This document shows positions 11,123 to 21,187 of a stretch of DNA of 64,000 bases, one piece after another. The stretch covers positions 124,001 to 188,000 of the forward strand of contig JABANP010000004.1 of assembly GCA_013115135.1 (NCBI GenBank), read 5' to 3'. The DNA comes from Perkinsus olseni (taxonomy: Eukaryota; Perkinsozoa; Perkinsida; Perkinsidae). Each line of letters opens with the position of its first letter. Positions within the stretch are counted from its first letter, which is position 1. A program made the translations under genes and the position numbers. Below the pieces are notes generated by a model. The model was not told the DNA's origin and searched no databases. It saw only the letters and a list, made by a program, of their open reading frames with translations.

Positions 11123-12185
11123 GAACATTCTCTAGAACCGGCATCGGCAGCAGCCAAGATAGTGCGGCGGCTCACGCCACTTCTAACTGAAGGAGGCTTT
11201 GTTGTTCGCCCTGGTGGTGTGGGATTTACGTTTGTTGATGATCCATGGCGACAAGAAGTAGCAGAGCATTGCCTCATTGGGACTGTTCACTTGCGGAGGC
11301 CGAATGAACTACGTTCGGTCGTTAGATTCTGTGAGGATAATAACATCGAAATTTTAATCATTGACCTCAAGAGAACCGTGGTGGCACGCTCCCCAGGTAT
11401 CGATGGCGGTCTGGTCCTTGCATGCTGCGTAGATGGCTTATGTGGACTCCCTAGGCTCTTCACTGATAAGCATGATAGGAGAATACTGCGTGTTGGCATC
11501 GCGGCAAAGTGGAGGGACGTTAAGGATATATTGCTCGCCGAGGGTCTCGATGAGGCCGGTATCGAGAGTATTAGTAATCCTTCCGATCGACATCGTCATG
11601 ACTACCTCCCTCGGTCGTGCTTGGACGGATTATATATGGTACGGGTGGATGAGGATAGCGCTGGATCACTCACCGAGTCATCATTGGTTGAACAGAATCC
11701 TGAGCAACTGCGAAGACACCAGCATCATGGTCAGGTGATCGTCACCGCCCCACATGACCACGGTCCGCGTCTTGTTGGGGTCATAACTCTTCGCTATTAC
11801 GACTTGAGTGCCATCAAAGAAGCGATATGCAATGCGAGAGATGCAGTCTCGCTAGACGGTCGTGATGATATGCCACAGCTCCCTCTGATAAATACTCGAC
11901 ATGGTCCAAGGATCGATGCTAGTACACAGGTGAGAGGTTGCTCGTCCGCAGCTAGAGGTCCACCAGGGCCTTCCTCAGGCTCGTGGGGATAAATCCTATC
12001 CTAGCGGTGGAAGTCTCAGCATTCCCCTGCTGGTGAGTCAAAAGCGCACCATCCAACGCTGGATTACTGCTCGCTTCAGACCTGAGCGGAGAATGGTTCC
12101 CCGACGCCTCTCTCTAGGTTGTTCATCCGCTTGCTTCGAGTGGGACCGAAAGTTTTTATACCACTATATCGAGGACGGGAGATAA
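11123..12185 (+). CDS. Protein of unknown function, two exons seen
   Basis: Coding sequence is open from about 11123 to 11929. A 49-nt GT-AG intron (11930-11978, phase 0) joins it to an exon ending at TAA 12183-12185. The first exon has no ATG near its start, so an upstream exon or a 5' truncation is likely; GTG 11162 is the first near-cognate codon. The protein is soluble and rich in Arg and Asp. It includes VVRFCEDNNIEILIIDLKRT and, across the junction, an Arg-rich tail (ITARFRPERRMVPRR). No domain was recognised. The splice is supported by continued coding character and a clean frame on both sides. The ZSWIM2-like gene follows on the same strand about 420 bp later. Confidence 0.55.
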
Positions 12186-12604
12186 AATAATAATGAATTC
12201 AAGGAAGCAGAATGCAGTTGTTGTGTTCACTCCCAGTCACGCTCCTTAAAATACCGTGTCTGAGTTTCGCCGCGAATAGCGAGATGATCGATAGTATGCT
12301 GATGATACGAACCTACGCCGAAACCGAACCCAGTGAGGGTGACGAACTCGTGCCACAAGTCTTGTGGAGGCCCCAGACACATGGAGGATCCGCCACTGCC
12401 GGAAATCGTTCGATGGACACTAGCTACGGATTCTCGTGCTCCGTTATCGCTACTACCGGATCTACTGCAGGACTTTACAGGATCTACGCTGAGATTTTTT
12501 CACGAAGGGCTGCTGCTCTTCGAAGGGGCATTTATCTCATCGACGTTGTTGTGTTGCGAGTCACAGCTCGAATTCCAAGCCGGCAAGGTCGATCACCGCC
12601 ACTA

Positions 12605-14187
12605 ATGTCTCGTTCGGCGCCGTACCGTAGACTGCCGTCGCCCGCATTCAAGGAAGCTCTAGAGCAAGCACAGACAGTTCGATTTGGCGTCGTCCAGACG
12701 ATCGGCCCGGCGTGCTTTGTGGGGCCGCAGGGGAGTGAACCACCACTTGTAGGCGAGCTGCCTCAGGTGGTACGAAATCTCGACGAGTCCACGGGGCCGT
12801 CAGCGAAGTTCCGGGTTAAGATAAGTAACACACACGCCTGCTCCTGCAGTGGCCAGGGGAGGAAGGGTGACCGAACGAACGAGGAGTACTGCCCACACGT
12901 CCTGTGAGTCGTCAAGGCAGTGCTCCCTGAAAACACGACGGTTGCAGGTTCGTCCTGCATAAAGTGCTACGCCTCAGCGCCGAGGACCCGTTGTTGTGGC
13001 AGCTTGCACTGTGCGACAGGGAAGTCGAGGATATCCTCTCCGTCCGAAGTGCTCCTTCTGCCTGTTCGTCAAACAGTAAGGACCGTCATAGGCTCGTTGC
13101 ATCCTCGCTGGCTCAGGCAAGGCCATCAGCGCCCCCACCTCTGTGGGAGATGGCTCAGTGAAGCGAAGAGAGATCGAGACCACAACGGACCTCTGCCCCA
13201 TCTGTCATGACCTGCTTGGTAGGTCTCTGCCTTCCCGGGTGTTGATACTCTTCCAGTCTTCAGGACCGGACGATGATTTTCTCACTTACTGCCGCTACGC
13301 CTGCGGTGGAAACATCCACGTAGTCTCCTGCGCGTTTCGTCGTCAACTGGGTTCAGTGGTAGGTGGACTGCATGAAGGCATGGGCCGACCACAACACCAA
13401 TACTGCAACACAGGAGGTGTCCTGTCCGCTGTGCCGAGTAGGGTGGCCTCCGGGGACTCGGACGGAGCTCCAAAGTGGGTCTGTTTGCCGGCTGACCACG
13501 TCGAGGGCGCCTTCAGGGAAAATGGATCGGTTGCGCGCTACCAAGCTCGCAGCCTTCTCTCGAACGCGCTGTTGGAAATGCAGGACAGCTCCCATTCGCG
13601 GCAAGTGGTGACCGTCCGGCTTCGATTGTTTCTCTGATCAGTTACTCAGGTACTTTCAGTGTCTACTGTGCTATCGGAAAGGGGAGTTCTGTCAACACTG
13701 TTATCAATGCCATGCCCAAGATACCGGACACCCGTTCGTCGTGCTCAAGAATCCGAGGAAATTCGCTCCTCTTCCTGTGACCCCTGATGGGTGTGCGTGG
13801 GCTCAGGATTCCATACAGACGACTGCCGTCCAATCGACAGGCGCCCCGTCCACCTTCCGCGCTCTCGTCGGGAACATCATTGATACCTTCATCGAATCAA
13901 ATGACGAGCGCCTCTCTCTTTGCAAGTGGCCTTGCGGGCATTCCTTCAATGCTTCCAGGACCGACATACGTGAGTGGTTGGTGCGATTCCGCCCAGCCGA
14001 GCGCTCTCTTATAGGATGGAGTATTCCATGTCCGGTTTGTGGAGAGGTTGGATTGCCTGGCTTGGCTAAGCTCTTCGAGTATTACGGTAAATCCGCCTCC
14101 CTCGATGAGCAGAGAGATACCGATAAAGTTGAAATGTCTATTGGCCCTGCAGTGAGCTCAGGCGTGCGAATCTCACCATTGTCATAG
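12605..14187 (+). CDS. ZSWIM2-like E3 ubiquitin ligase (SWIM, RING, ZZ, RING-like)
   Basis: Five exons (12605-12903, 12948-13075, 13117-13319, 13363-13607, 13650-14187) with introns of 44, 41, 43 and 42 nt give about 470 aa; every junction keeps frame. In order: FRVKISNTHACSC and a SWIM CxCx(n)CxH finger (about 78-101, split by intron 1 just after the His); a helix ending LALCDREVEDIL, as in animal ZSWIM2; RING-1 from CPICHDLL (about 168) to CPLCR (about 231); a ZZ finger from CWKCRTAPIRGKW (about 283) through CQHCYQC to a His; and a RING-2 remnant with PCGHSF and CPVCG (about 382-422) whose first Cys pair was not found. Animal ZSWIM2 (MEX) is a self-ubiquitinating ligase linked to apoptosis. 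The start at 12605 fits the length of known N-termini; the frame is open further upstream to 12212. A 45-nt in-frame intron inside RING-1 is also possible. Confidence 0.8.
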
Positions 14188-14189
14188 CC

Positions 14190-14880
14190 AATGACAGGTC
14201 GCGAGGCTTCCAGGGGTCTGCAGGTCTTTGAAGCCCCGGCGTCGCAGCAGCCTACGGTCGAGGACAGTCGGGGCCCGTGACGGTGAGGGACGAAGTGTTG
14301 CAGTTGTCATTGCTCATGCGTCAGCTTCGCCACCGCCCGAGACTCTGTCCATCAATGGGGCTGGTATGCATGTCAAGAAACTCTGATGTGCGATAATCAC
14401 TCATTCGCATCGGATGCGTTGGGTTAGTCAGTATGTGTCACTTGCCAACTTCCATTGACAACGGCGGCAGCAAAGTAGTCTCTTCGCCTTAAACACAGCG
14501 TACGAGGACTTCTTGCGGATAGAGAGATCATCCGACTCAACCGATCAATCGTCAACTGGAAATACCATTTTTGTTTAGTTGCAGCGGCGTACACATACCA
14601 GAGCACTACATCAACCCCAGTTACGTGGACCCAGCCCCTTCTGGGTCCATTCGGTGGCTGCAAGCGCCTCGTACACCAATGATTCGCGACAAACCAGGGT
14701 CTGACTAGCAGACGCCGAAGCTCTGATCGTCGACGAGCTGTGGCTTAAGCCCCTCTCACCCCCCATCTTTAACATCAGGACTGCCGCGGATTCTCCTCTT
14801 GACGTCGAAAATTCGTCTCCTCCCGCTGTCTTACTCTTCAATACTTGCAGGTGACCGACGACAGCGTAGGAGTCCCTATT
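14190..14880. other. Intergenic stretch, no gene seen
   Basis: Only short shadow frames. At the right edge (14885-14935) there is a degenerate piece of the block found upstream of both SRP RNA genes. Confidence 0.4.
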
Positions 14881-14935
14881 GATGGAAGGGTGAAACACGT
14901 TTCACAAATGACATGTGTGCAGGCAATACTACTCC

Positions 14936-15160
14936 ACTAGAACGTCTCCAATAGTGGGCATTCTCTTCAGAGGTACTCTTCACCATGATTCGCAAGTGCA
15001 TCCACCGCCTTTGAAGAGGCGTCTCGCTTCAAGTTATTCACGAGGTGGACATGTTTCACAAATGGCGAGTGGGCAGGCCATACGGTATGGCCCATACCAC
15101 TCCATTCCCGATTGCGTTCTGATTGTACTACATGGAACTGTGACGACCGTGAATTATTAG
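14936..15160 (+). promoter_or_regulatory. Conserved upstream block of SRP RNA copy 1
   Basis: This 225-bp block aligns with 16288-16505, the equivalent position before SRP RNA copy 2. The most constant part is a CCACTCCATTCCCGATTGC element about 70 bp before the RNA start, followed by CTGATTGTACTA. Conservation and position suggest an external promoter, but it could simply be part of the duplicated unit. Confidence 0.45.
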
Positions 15161-15445
15161 GCCGGGTGTGTAGCGAGCGCCTGTAACCCATGCGGGGGCA
15201 AGATCTGAGTGAATGGCGTGTCGTGCCGAGAGTCGGTCGGAGATCAGCAGCCCATCCCAAGGGGCCACTAAGTTCGGGTGGGTAGGCGGAAGTCATCACA
15301 TCCGAACATCCGAAGTCGCGGGCACTGGCTAAGGCTGGGAACAGAGCAGGCAATACCGCGCGGTGGAACCGGTGAGGGTGGATAACGGCTGAGAGATCGA
15401 CACTCTCGACAATAACAACGAGATGCCAAACACAAAGATCGTTTT
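15161..15445 (+). ncRNA. Signal recognition particle RNA (7SL), copy 1
   Basis: The 285-nt unit starts GCCGGG and ends in a TTTT run (15442-15445). Features expected of eukaryotic SRP RNA: a 5' Alu-type start with GCGCCTGTAACCC containing the UGUAA loop motif (15182-15186); CACTAAGTTCGG, as in animal 7SL; a helix-8 region with CTG-GGAA-CAG, a GNRA tetraloop, then AGCAGG (about 15334-15350); and a long helix 5 in which GAGAGTCGGTC and TGGCGTGTCGT on the 5' side pair with the 3' side near 15398-15430. A CA insertion bulges the helix in this copy. The RNA would form the scaffold for co-translational targeting of secreted proteins. The assignment rests on motif and pairing reading by hand. Confidence 0.75.
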
Positions 15446-16287
15446 GTCGCTCACCTCTTGTTCTGTTGAAGTACTCGGTAGAGCCTTTCGGAGTGTGCAT
15501 AGGATAGGTAAACTAGCCACACATGACGTCGAAGCACCTCGAGACCTGCGGAGCATGAAGCTGAAGGGCTTAGGCCGAGAGCTGCTTTCATTTACACTGA
15601 ACAGAAAGGGTTACTAGGGAATCTTCGAAAGAATGACCGTGTGGGTGCGAGACGAAGGTGGTGAATATCGCATGCGTTTCGGGATGGACCAGACTTGACA
15701 CCTATGAGGCCCTCATGATGAGCGTCGCAGAGGAAGTCTACCATGTACAGCGAGAGGTTGTGGGTTGGCGAGGCCCATGAACGGGGGTTGAACTAGTTAG
15801 GAATCAGTTCAGCTAACAGATTGGACCGACCACGCTATAGCAGCTTCTGATCGGAGTGTTTTGCACCAGATTCGGTTTCTCTCTGAGCCCATCGATCGGC
15901 GAAAGTACCGTCGAAGTGTGCCGGATACTGCTGGAAAGCGTGTCTTTCTCCTGCGGCGCGTCATTCATTCTTACTCTTTCGTCTGTTTGACAGCAGTGGA
16001 TTCTTATCATACCATCGGATATCGCAGGTGAAAAGACCGTTCCTGCCTGAGAGGACCCTTCAAACCAAGCGCAGAGCATCTGCCAATTGCAAACCGCGGC
16101 AAGTCTATGCCGAAACAAACGGTCATTGAAATCCGCCACCGTATTGATACTCCGGCCTGCTTGTCAGCCCGGCTGCTCTCAGCTCATGACTATCTAACAG
16201 TGGCCGTCATTCCCCTCTAGTGCACCGAAAACGACTCATCGCGGTTATGCCTGTTCCCACCCGATTTTGCTCTGTATCTGGTACCTA
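15446..16287. other. Spacer between SRP RNA genes
   Basis: No gene that can be supported; minus-strand frames at 15813-16139 look like chance. The sequence after the T-run of copy 1 has no counterpart after copy 2. Confidence 0.4.
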
Positions 16288-16505
16288 GCTGCTCGAACTT
16301 CTCCAATGGTGGGGATTTTCTTGAGAGTTACTCTTCATCATGACTCACAAGTACATCCACCGCCTTTTAAGAGCCGTTTCGCTGCAAGTTTTTTATATAA
16401 CGGTGGGACACGTTTCACGAAACGTTTGTGTGCACACCATACCACTCCATTCCCGATTGCCTTCTGATTGTACTAGGTAGGACTGTAACCACCATATGTT
16501 AATAA
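16288..16505 (+). promoter_or_regulatory. Conserved upstream block of SRP RNA copy 2
   Basis: Partner of 14936-15160, with moderate divergence and several small indels. It keeps the CCACTCCATTCCCGATTGC element and the CTGATTGTACTA element at the same distance from the RNA start. Confidence 0.45.
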
Positions 16506-16790
16506 GCCGGGTGTGTAGCGAGCGCCTGTAACCCATGCGGGGGCAAGATCTGCGTGAATGGCGTGTCGTGCCGAGAGTCGGTCGGAGATCAGCAGCCCAT
16601 CCCAAGGGGCCACTAAGCTCGGGTGGGTAGGCGGAAGTCATCACATCCGAACATCCGAAGTCGCGGGCACTGGCTAAGGCTGGTAACAGAGCAGGCAATA
16701 CCGCGCGGTGGAACCGGTGAGGGTGGATAACGGCTGAGAGATCGACTCTCTAGGCAATAACAACGAGATGCCAAACACAAAGATCGTTTT
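16506..16790 (+). ncRNA. Signal recognition particle RNA (7SL), copy 2
   Basis: 285 nt, nearly identical to copy 1. Differences include an A-to-C at about 16553, T-to-C in the CACTAAG(C/T)TCGG motif, G-to-T in the helix-8 tetraloop (GGAA becomes GTAA, still GNRA), and changes in the 3' helix-5 strand. Here GATCGACTCTC pairs without a bulge with GAGAGTCGGTC. It ends in TTTT (16787-16790). Substitutions that respect the structure suggest that both copies could be functional. Confidence 0.75.
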
Positions 16791-16799
16791 GTCGTTTTG

Positions 16800-17960
16800 G
16801 TGCCCGAGAGGGGTCGGTGAGGTTACTTTCGGTTACTCATCGAATATGATGCTGCTCCCGTCAAACTATCTTAAACATCGAGGAGCCGGCTGTTATAACG
16901 TCCGAATGGGGAAAATTCTGGTGGGTATTCATCATCGTAATCGTATCTGCTGCTTTGAAGTGGCGCGGCTCCGATTTCCAGAGCTCTTGTTGGCTCTTTC
17001 CAATTGGCCAATTCGAGAACGGCCAGGGCCTCATAATGAACAACTATCGCAGGGGACTCAGATTCCGAAGACCTGATTGGTGGAGGAGCGCTAATGCGTA
17101 CAGCACAGTCTTTGGCCGGGACGACAGGAAAGATATATCACTTTGGACGGAAAATACCGCAATGTTGACACGCAAGATTGGAGGGTATCTAGTAGGTGTG
17201 CCATTATTACGCTACACCACCATTGTGCATTGAATACTGTAAAATTCCTGATTCGTTCCGCCCAGGCTTGGTAACACAACAAACGCAGGTATGAGCATAG
17301 ATATGGCTTTTACGGCCGGCGTCTTCCCGCGAGGAAGTTGGGTGAGACCGCGCCTATCAGAGTGTAACTCTGAAGGCAGCAAGCTGGTTGCTTAGGTAGC
17401 TCGGCTACCAGGTCCCTTTGGACCATGCACTACCAGCCTTCCCCGCAGGAGGAAAAGGAAAAAAAATTGAGGAGAGAGAGTCAAAGGGACGTATACCGTC
17501 AACTGATACTTGAACCAAGATGGCTCTAGACGTGAGATACTGAGCTATGAAGACACTGCACTTGGAGCTAACCAGCTTCTCATTAGCCACGTTGGACTAC
17601 TCGCACTTCCTCATAGCGTCAGCGCAACACAGGGAGACAGAGCAGTTGTGCCAGATTAGTGCTTCGCACTCCCACGACGATTCGGGGCTACACTTAGACG
17701 CATTTTACGTCTGTTAATAAATTAACTTCCAGTGAAAAACACTCTGCGGACGTATCTACGTCGTAGAGTCTACGACGTAGACTACGAGTGCCGACTCGGC
17801 TCAAGACGATCGCTCGGATGCTCTCTTCGACCTGCAGTTCACTGTGTGACATCGTTGTGTCGACGATACTCCCAACCTACATAAACACAACAGCATTAGA
17901 GATAATGATAGTGTAACCTTATTCTTACTGAATGAGATGATGAAATGATAAACAATACCA
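16800..17960. other. Intergenic stretch, no gene seen
   Basis: No supported exon. The duplicated SRP unit ends near 16795. The AT-rich part 17880-17965 may be the 3' region of the minus-strand gene that ends at 17968. Confidence 0.4.
17755..17781. repeat. 12-bp inverted repeat with 3-nt loop
   Basis: TCTACGTCGTAG and its exact reverse complement flank AGT. It is followed by GC-containing sequence rather than a T-run, so it is not clearly a terminator. Confidence 0.7.
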
Positions 17961-17967
17961 GTAAGAA

Positions 17968-18752
17968 TTATGCCAGATTGGCTTGCATGCCCGTGCTAGA
18001 GTCTAAATTAGCGGCCACCGGAGTAGCAGCAGAGTGCTGCTGAGACCGAGTCAATGGCTCGTTACCGCCTCCTGCTGCTGCCACCGGCGGGGCGAGGACT
18101 GTCTGAGCTGAATGGGAGAGATCTCCGCCGCCGAGGTCGGGGTTGAGATTCTCCCGTACTTGCACTCGCTCGACGCCTCCATCTAAATAGATAGTTTGGA
18201 GCTGATTGTTGCGCTTCTTGCTTTCACCAGCCACCACTTCAGTCTTATTAACTGCAGCATACACATGTGGCCTATCGAGCCCCTCCTCGGAAACACTCAA
18301 GCTGTTCAACCTCCCACTACGAACGCAACGTTTCGATTTGGGGGATACATCAGTAGTAGCACAACGGCCATTATGCATGATTCAAAACTCGTAAGCACAA
18401 TATGCTACGGCGATCTCCTTCCGTACGTTCATCTTCGCATTGGAATCATCACAGACATAAGTGACCTCCCAGAAGCCTTCAAAGGGAACACATCGGTACC
18501 AATCCTGAGGGGGCTCCAACGGCAAAGTAACCTACAAGAGAGTAGGTACGAGAGTACTGATTCCCCTGCGTCCAACGGCTGTACATCTGGCGAAGTTCCA
18601 ATGCGCGAGTTGATGAAGCGACTGTCTTCCGCTCGTTTCAAACGTAATACGATCTGTGCAAGGACACGACCTTCATGAGTGCCAAAGTGACATTTGAAAA
18701 CTGAGTTGTCTGCCCGAAGGGGATTGAGAAGATTCAACCTGAGGAATCTCAT
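17968..18752 (-). CDS. Spliced minus-strand gene, C-terminal exons, unknown function
   Basis: Several minus-strand stretches have strong coding character. One frame (18752 to about 18600) includes VFKCHFGTHEGRVLAQIVL. Another (about 18530 to 18375) includes PLEPPQDWYRCVPFEGFWEV and KEIAVAYCAYEF. A third (18378 to 17968) encodes a polar, Ala- and Gly-rich tail with DRPHVYAAVNKTEVV and ends at a stop at 17968. Frame changes between them imply short introns; exact borders were not resolved. No domain was recognised. The plus-strand frame 18196-18678 looks like its shadow. Confidence 0.45.
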
Positions 18753-18830
18753 TTGACCAGCAAGATGGCTCGAGGAAGGGAGTTACATTCCAAGACGTCG
18801 TTCTAGTAAACTGACACAAGTCGGTCCGAA

Positions 18831-19223
18831 TTGGGCCGGAAGGCCCAACCGAGGGCGGCAGAAGTGCTCCCGGATACTGACGTAATCTACTATACGATTA
18901 TACCTGACGACGAGAGCAAAGGCAATGGATGGCCGCCCTGCTGCTGCTGCAGTGGTGGTGGGGGGGCTGCTGCTGTTGACCACCTACAACATTATGAATA
19001 TGTCCCTTCTAAGCTGCACGTGATGATTGCTTATTGGGAAGAGGGCGAGGAGGTTATCCACTTGGGCACATTTGACGTAGAAATGATGACTGACTCGCCT
19101 CAGACACATCATTATCTACACGACGGCCACCATCCAGTCTGGAAGGAGCAGTCGCTACCACTCACCACTTCTGGGCTGAGCCGACCTTCGCTCAGGGCAT
19201 CCTGGATAGATTGGGTGACCTGA
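18831..19223 (+). CDS. Possible plus-strand protein-coding exon
   Basis: An open frame of 130 aa includes LHVMIAYWEEGEEVIHLG and FDVEMMTDS, which read like real protein, after a Cys- and Gly-rich low-complexity stretch encoded by a CTG/GGT-rich run. It lies opposite minus-strand genes on both sides, so its strand is uncertain. No domain was recognised. Confidence 0.3.
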   Translation: MGRKAQPRAAEVLPDTDVIYYTIIPDDESKGNGWPPCCCCSGGGGAAAVDHLQHYEYVPSKLHVMIAYWEEGEEVIHLGTFDVEMMTDSPQTHHYLHDGHHPVWKEQSLPLTTSGLSRPSLRASWIDWVT

Positions 19224-19694
19224 GAAGCGCCTGCACACCACGGACTCTTCCGAAGTCCCTGGTTACCCGGAGCCAAGCCTCAGCTGTGATTGGGACGGCT
19301 GTTTTAGGCGCCCTGTGAGGCGATATATAGTCGAACTCTAAAGTTCCCGAACTCGGCAACGACCAATCCTGACCGTATCTGGGAAGGTGCTGAGGAAGAC
19401 TCTTGTTGTTATCCGGCTCCTCCTCACTTGAAGGGAATGCCATCCATATGCTCATTTCTGAAGCATTGATAGTTGCCGTACTGACTGACGTCTGGGCGCC
19501 CTTTCGCTTTACACCATTCCACATCCCACCTGTTCGTGCATCTGAAAGGCATCATCATCGTCAAGGGAACTTGTGACGAGCAAGGGGGCTACAGAAGATG
19601 CTCTGCCACCATGTAATGGTCTGCCGTCTTCAGATCGAGCTTGTAGTGTCCCGTCGGGTTGGAGCCGCTGAAGATGAAGTACCTGTCCGAACAC
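19192..19694 (-). CDS. Possible minus-strand exons, unknown
   Basis: Frames 19524-19192 and 19694-19509 are open on the minus strand. They include acidic and hydrophobic stretches such as MSIWMAFPSSEEEPDNN and TLEFDYISPHR. They may belong to the gene ending at 17968. Splice sites could not be fixed. Confidence 0.25.
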
Positions 19695-19817
19695 TGATTA
19701 CCAACAACAGGGGCGACAGTAACCCGTACAACTTGATGTCTACTGGCCGCACCAGGCGTTTAGTAGAAACTTTCTTCTTTCCCGGCATGGCTATTCCCAA
19801 AGGGAGAGAGGCCTGAG

Positions 19818-20832
19818 CTAAGGGGCTGCAAAACTGGGGCTCTCACGGAAGTCGGCGGCGACCTTTTGTGTGAAGATTGTGATCTTGGCGAGGTAGTCCA
19901 ACAGTGACAGGGCGTGAGCCGGGTCCAGGATCTTGTCCAGGAAGGTCTCTAGGAGGAATACCTGGCAGTTTGAGAGAGTGCCGTTAGCAGCTGGTGACCA
20001 CGCTCCGTCACTTTCAACTCGCTGGTGACGGTAGCGTTGAAGAGTATCGACACTTGCTCTGCTTCGAGGGCGAAGTCCTTCGACAAGGCTTCGATGATGG
20101 GCCTTCGAGAAGAGTCTTGGCCACAATGGGTGTAACTGACAGGAGGATCCCTTTTCGAGAAGTGATTCCAATGTCATTCATGGATAATCATATAAATTGT
20201 GTACAAGATAAGAACTTTAATATTCATTCTGTTACTAAAAAGATCATCATATATCAGTTTCACTATGACTCGATAGGGAACAGACCAGTGGAGCGAGATT
20301 GCTAAGAAATGCTCCGCTCCCCGACGGTGATGAAGTTGCGTACCATCTCATCAGCCTCTGGAAAAGATCATCCGACAGTCTCTTCCGTATGGTCCTGGTC
20401 GGATCATCATTCAGCGTATCCGGGTCCACGGCCGCCTCGGGAGACTTCTGCCGGTACCTGCGGTTGTAGACACTTCCAAGCACACGAAGAGTCCACAAGA
20501 AACCAGTACACGGCCGTGTAGGTGAGCATCCCCGCGTTAGGGAGTTGCCAAACATTCTCCTCATCCAGCTCGAAGCTTGACAGGGATACACCATCGTGCC
20601 GTATCTACAACAGCGTATCTTATCGTCATCATGGCCATAGACAGAGAAAGTTGACCTCATAGAAAGTGTCAGGGAAGCTGATGGAATCTTGTATGATTTG
20701 CCATCGCCTCAGACACTGTCGAGCCACAGCTCGATTGTAGGGGTTTTCCATGTGAAGTCGATAAGACCCAGTGGGGTCCAAGAAGTTGTAACTGTGGACG
20801 AACAAGTGGACTTGTAGAAAATGACAAAACAT
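19818..20832 (-). CDS. Minus-strand exons with a PTGxYRLxMxNPYxRAVA block
   Basis: Coding stretches on the minus strand include DPTGSYRLHMENPYNRAVA (near 20770), then FELDEENVWQLPNAGMLTY (near 20560), DDPTRTIRKRLSDDLFQRL (near 20380), an ALSKDFALEAEQVSILF block (near 20090) and a C-terminal LLETFLDKILDPAHALSLLD block ending at a stop at 19818. The first two blocks recall a module found next to leucine-rich repeats in large protist proteins, from memory only. Exons are separated by short introns. This is probably the C-terminal part of the LRR gene at 21188-24320. Confidence 0.4.
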
Positions 20833-21187
20833 GACCTACTTCGCTCCGCCGTCGAGGGAGTCATCACCGTTGCCACCATCCCCTAACAAGCAGGCTCTCA
20901 CTGACCCTCTAACCTGGATGAGGCCCACCTTTGGCTGGGTCGTCCACAGCCGAGAATTCACATCGATCGACATCGACAAAGTACATCTTACGATCGGGCG
21001 GGTAGGGGTTGAGGTACCTGACTAGGGCATCCAGCCGAAAGTGACGAGGAGAAAGCCGCTACATCAGTCTTAGAAGGGCTCGGATGCCATCGGCTCCTAA
21101 GGGATTGTTGGATACCAGTACGGTGTGGATGCTTGGGTGAATGCACAGCGAATCCGCCAAGACCTGCCTTCGACCTAAGATACCATC

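Noticed and set aside
13217..13261. Possible extra 45-nt intron inside RING-1 of the ZSWIM2-like gene
   Set aside because: It would keep frame either way, so the sequence alone cannot decide; not added to the gene model.
17790..17810. CTCGGCTCAAG resembling part of a dinoflagellate-type spliced leader
   Set aside because: Only the last part matches; no downstream splice donor or Sm-like site was seen.
18196..18678. 160-aa plus-strand frame
   Set aside because: The minus strand over the same interval gives more protein-like exons; this frame looks like their complement.
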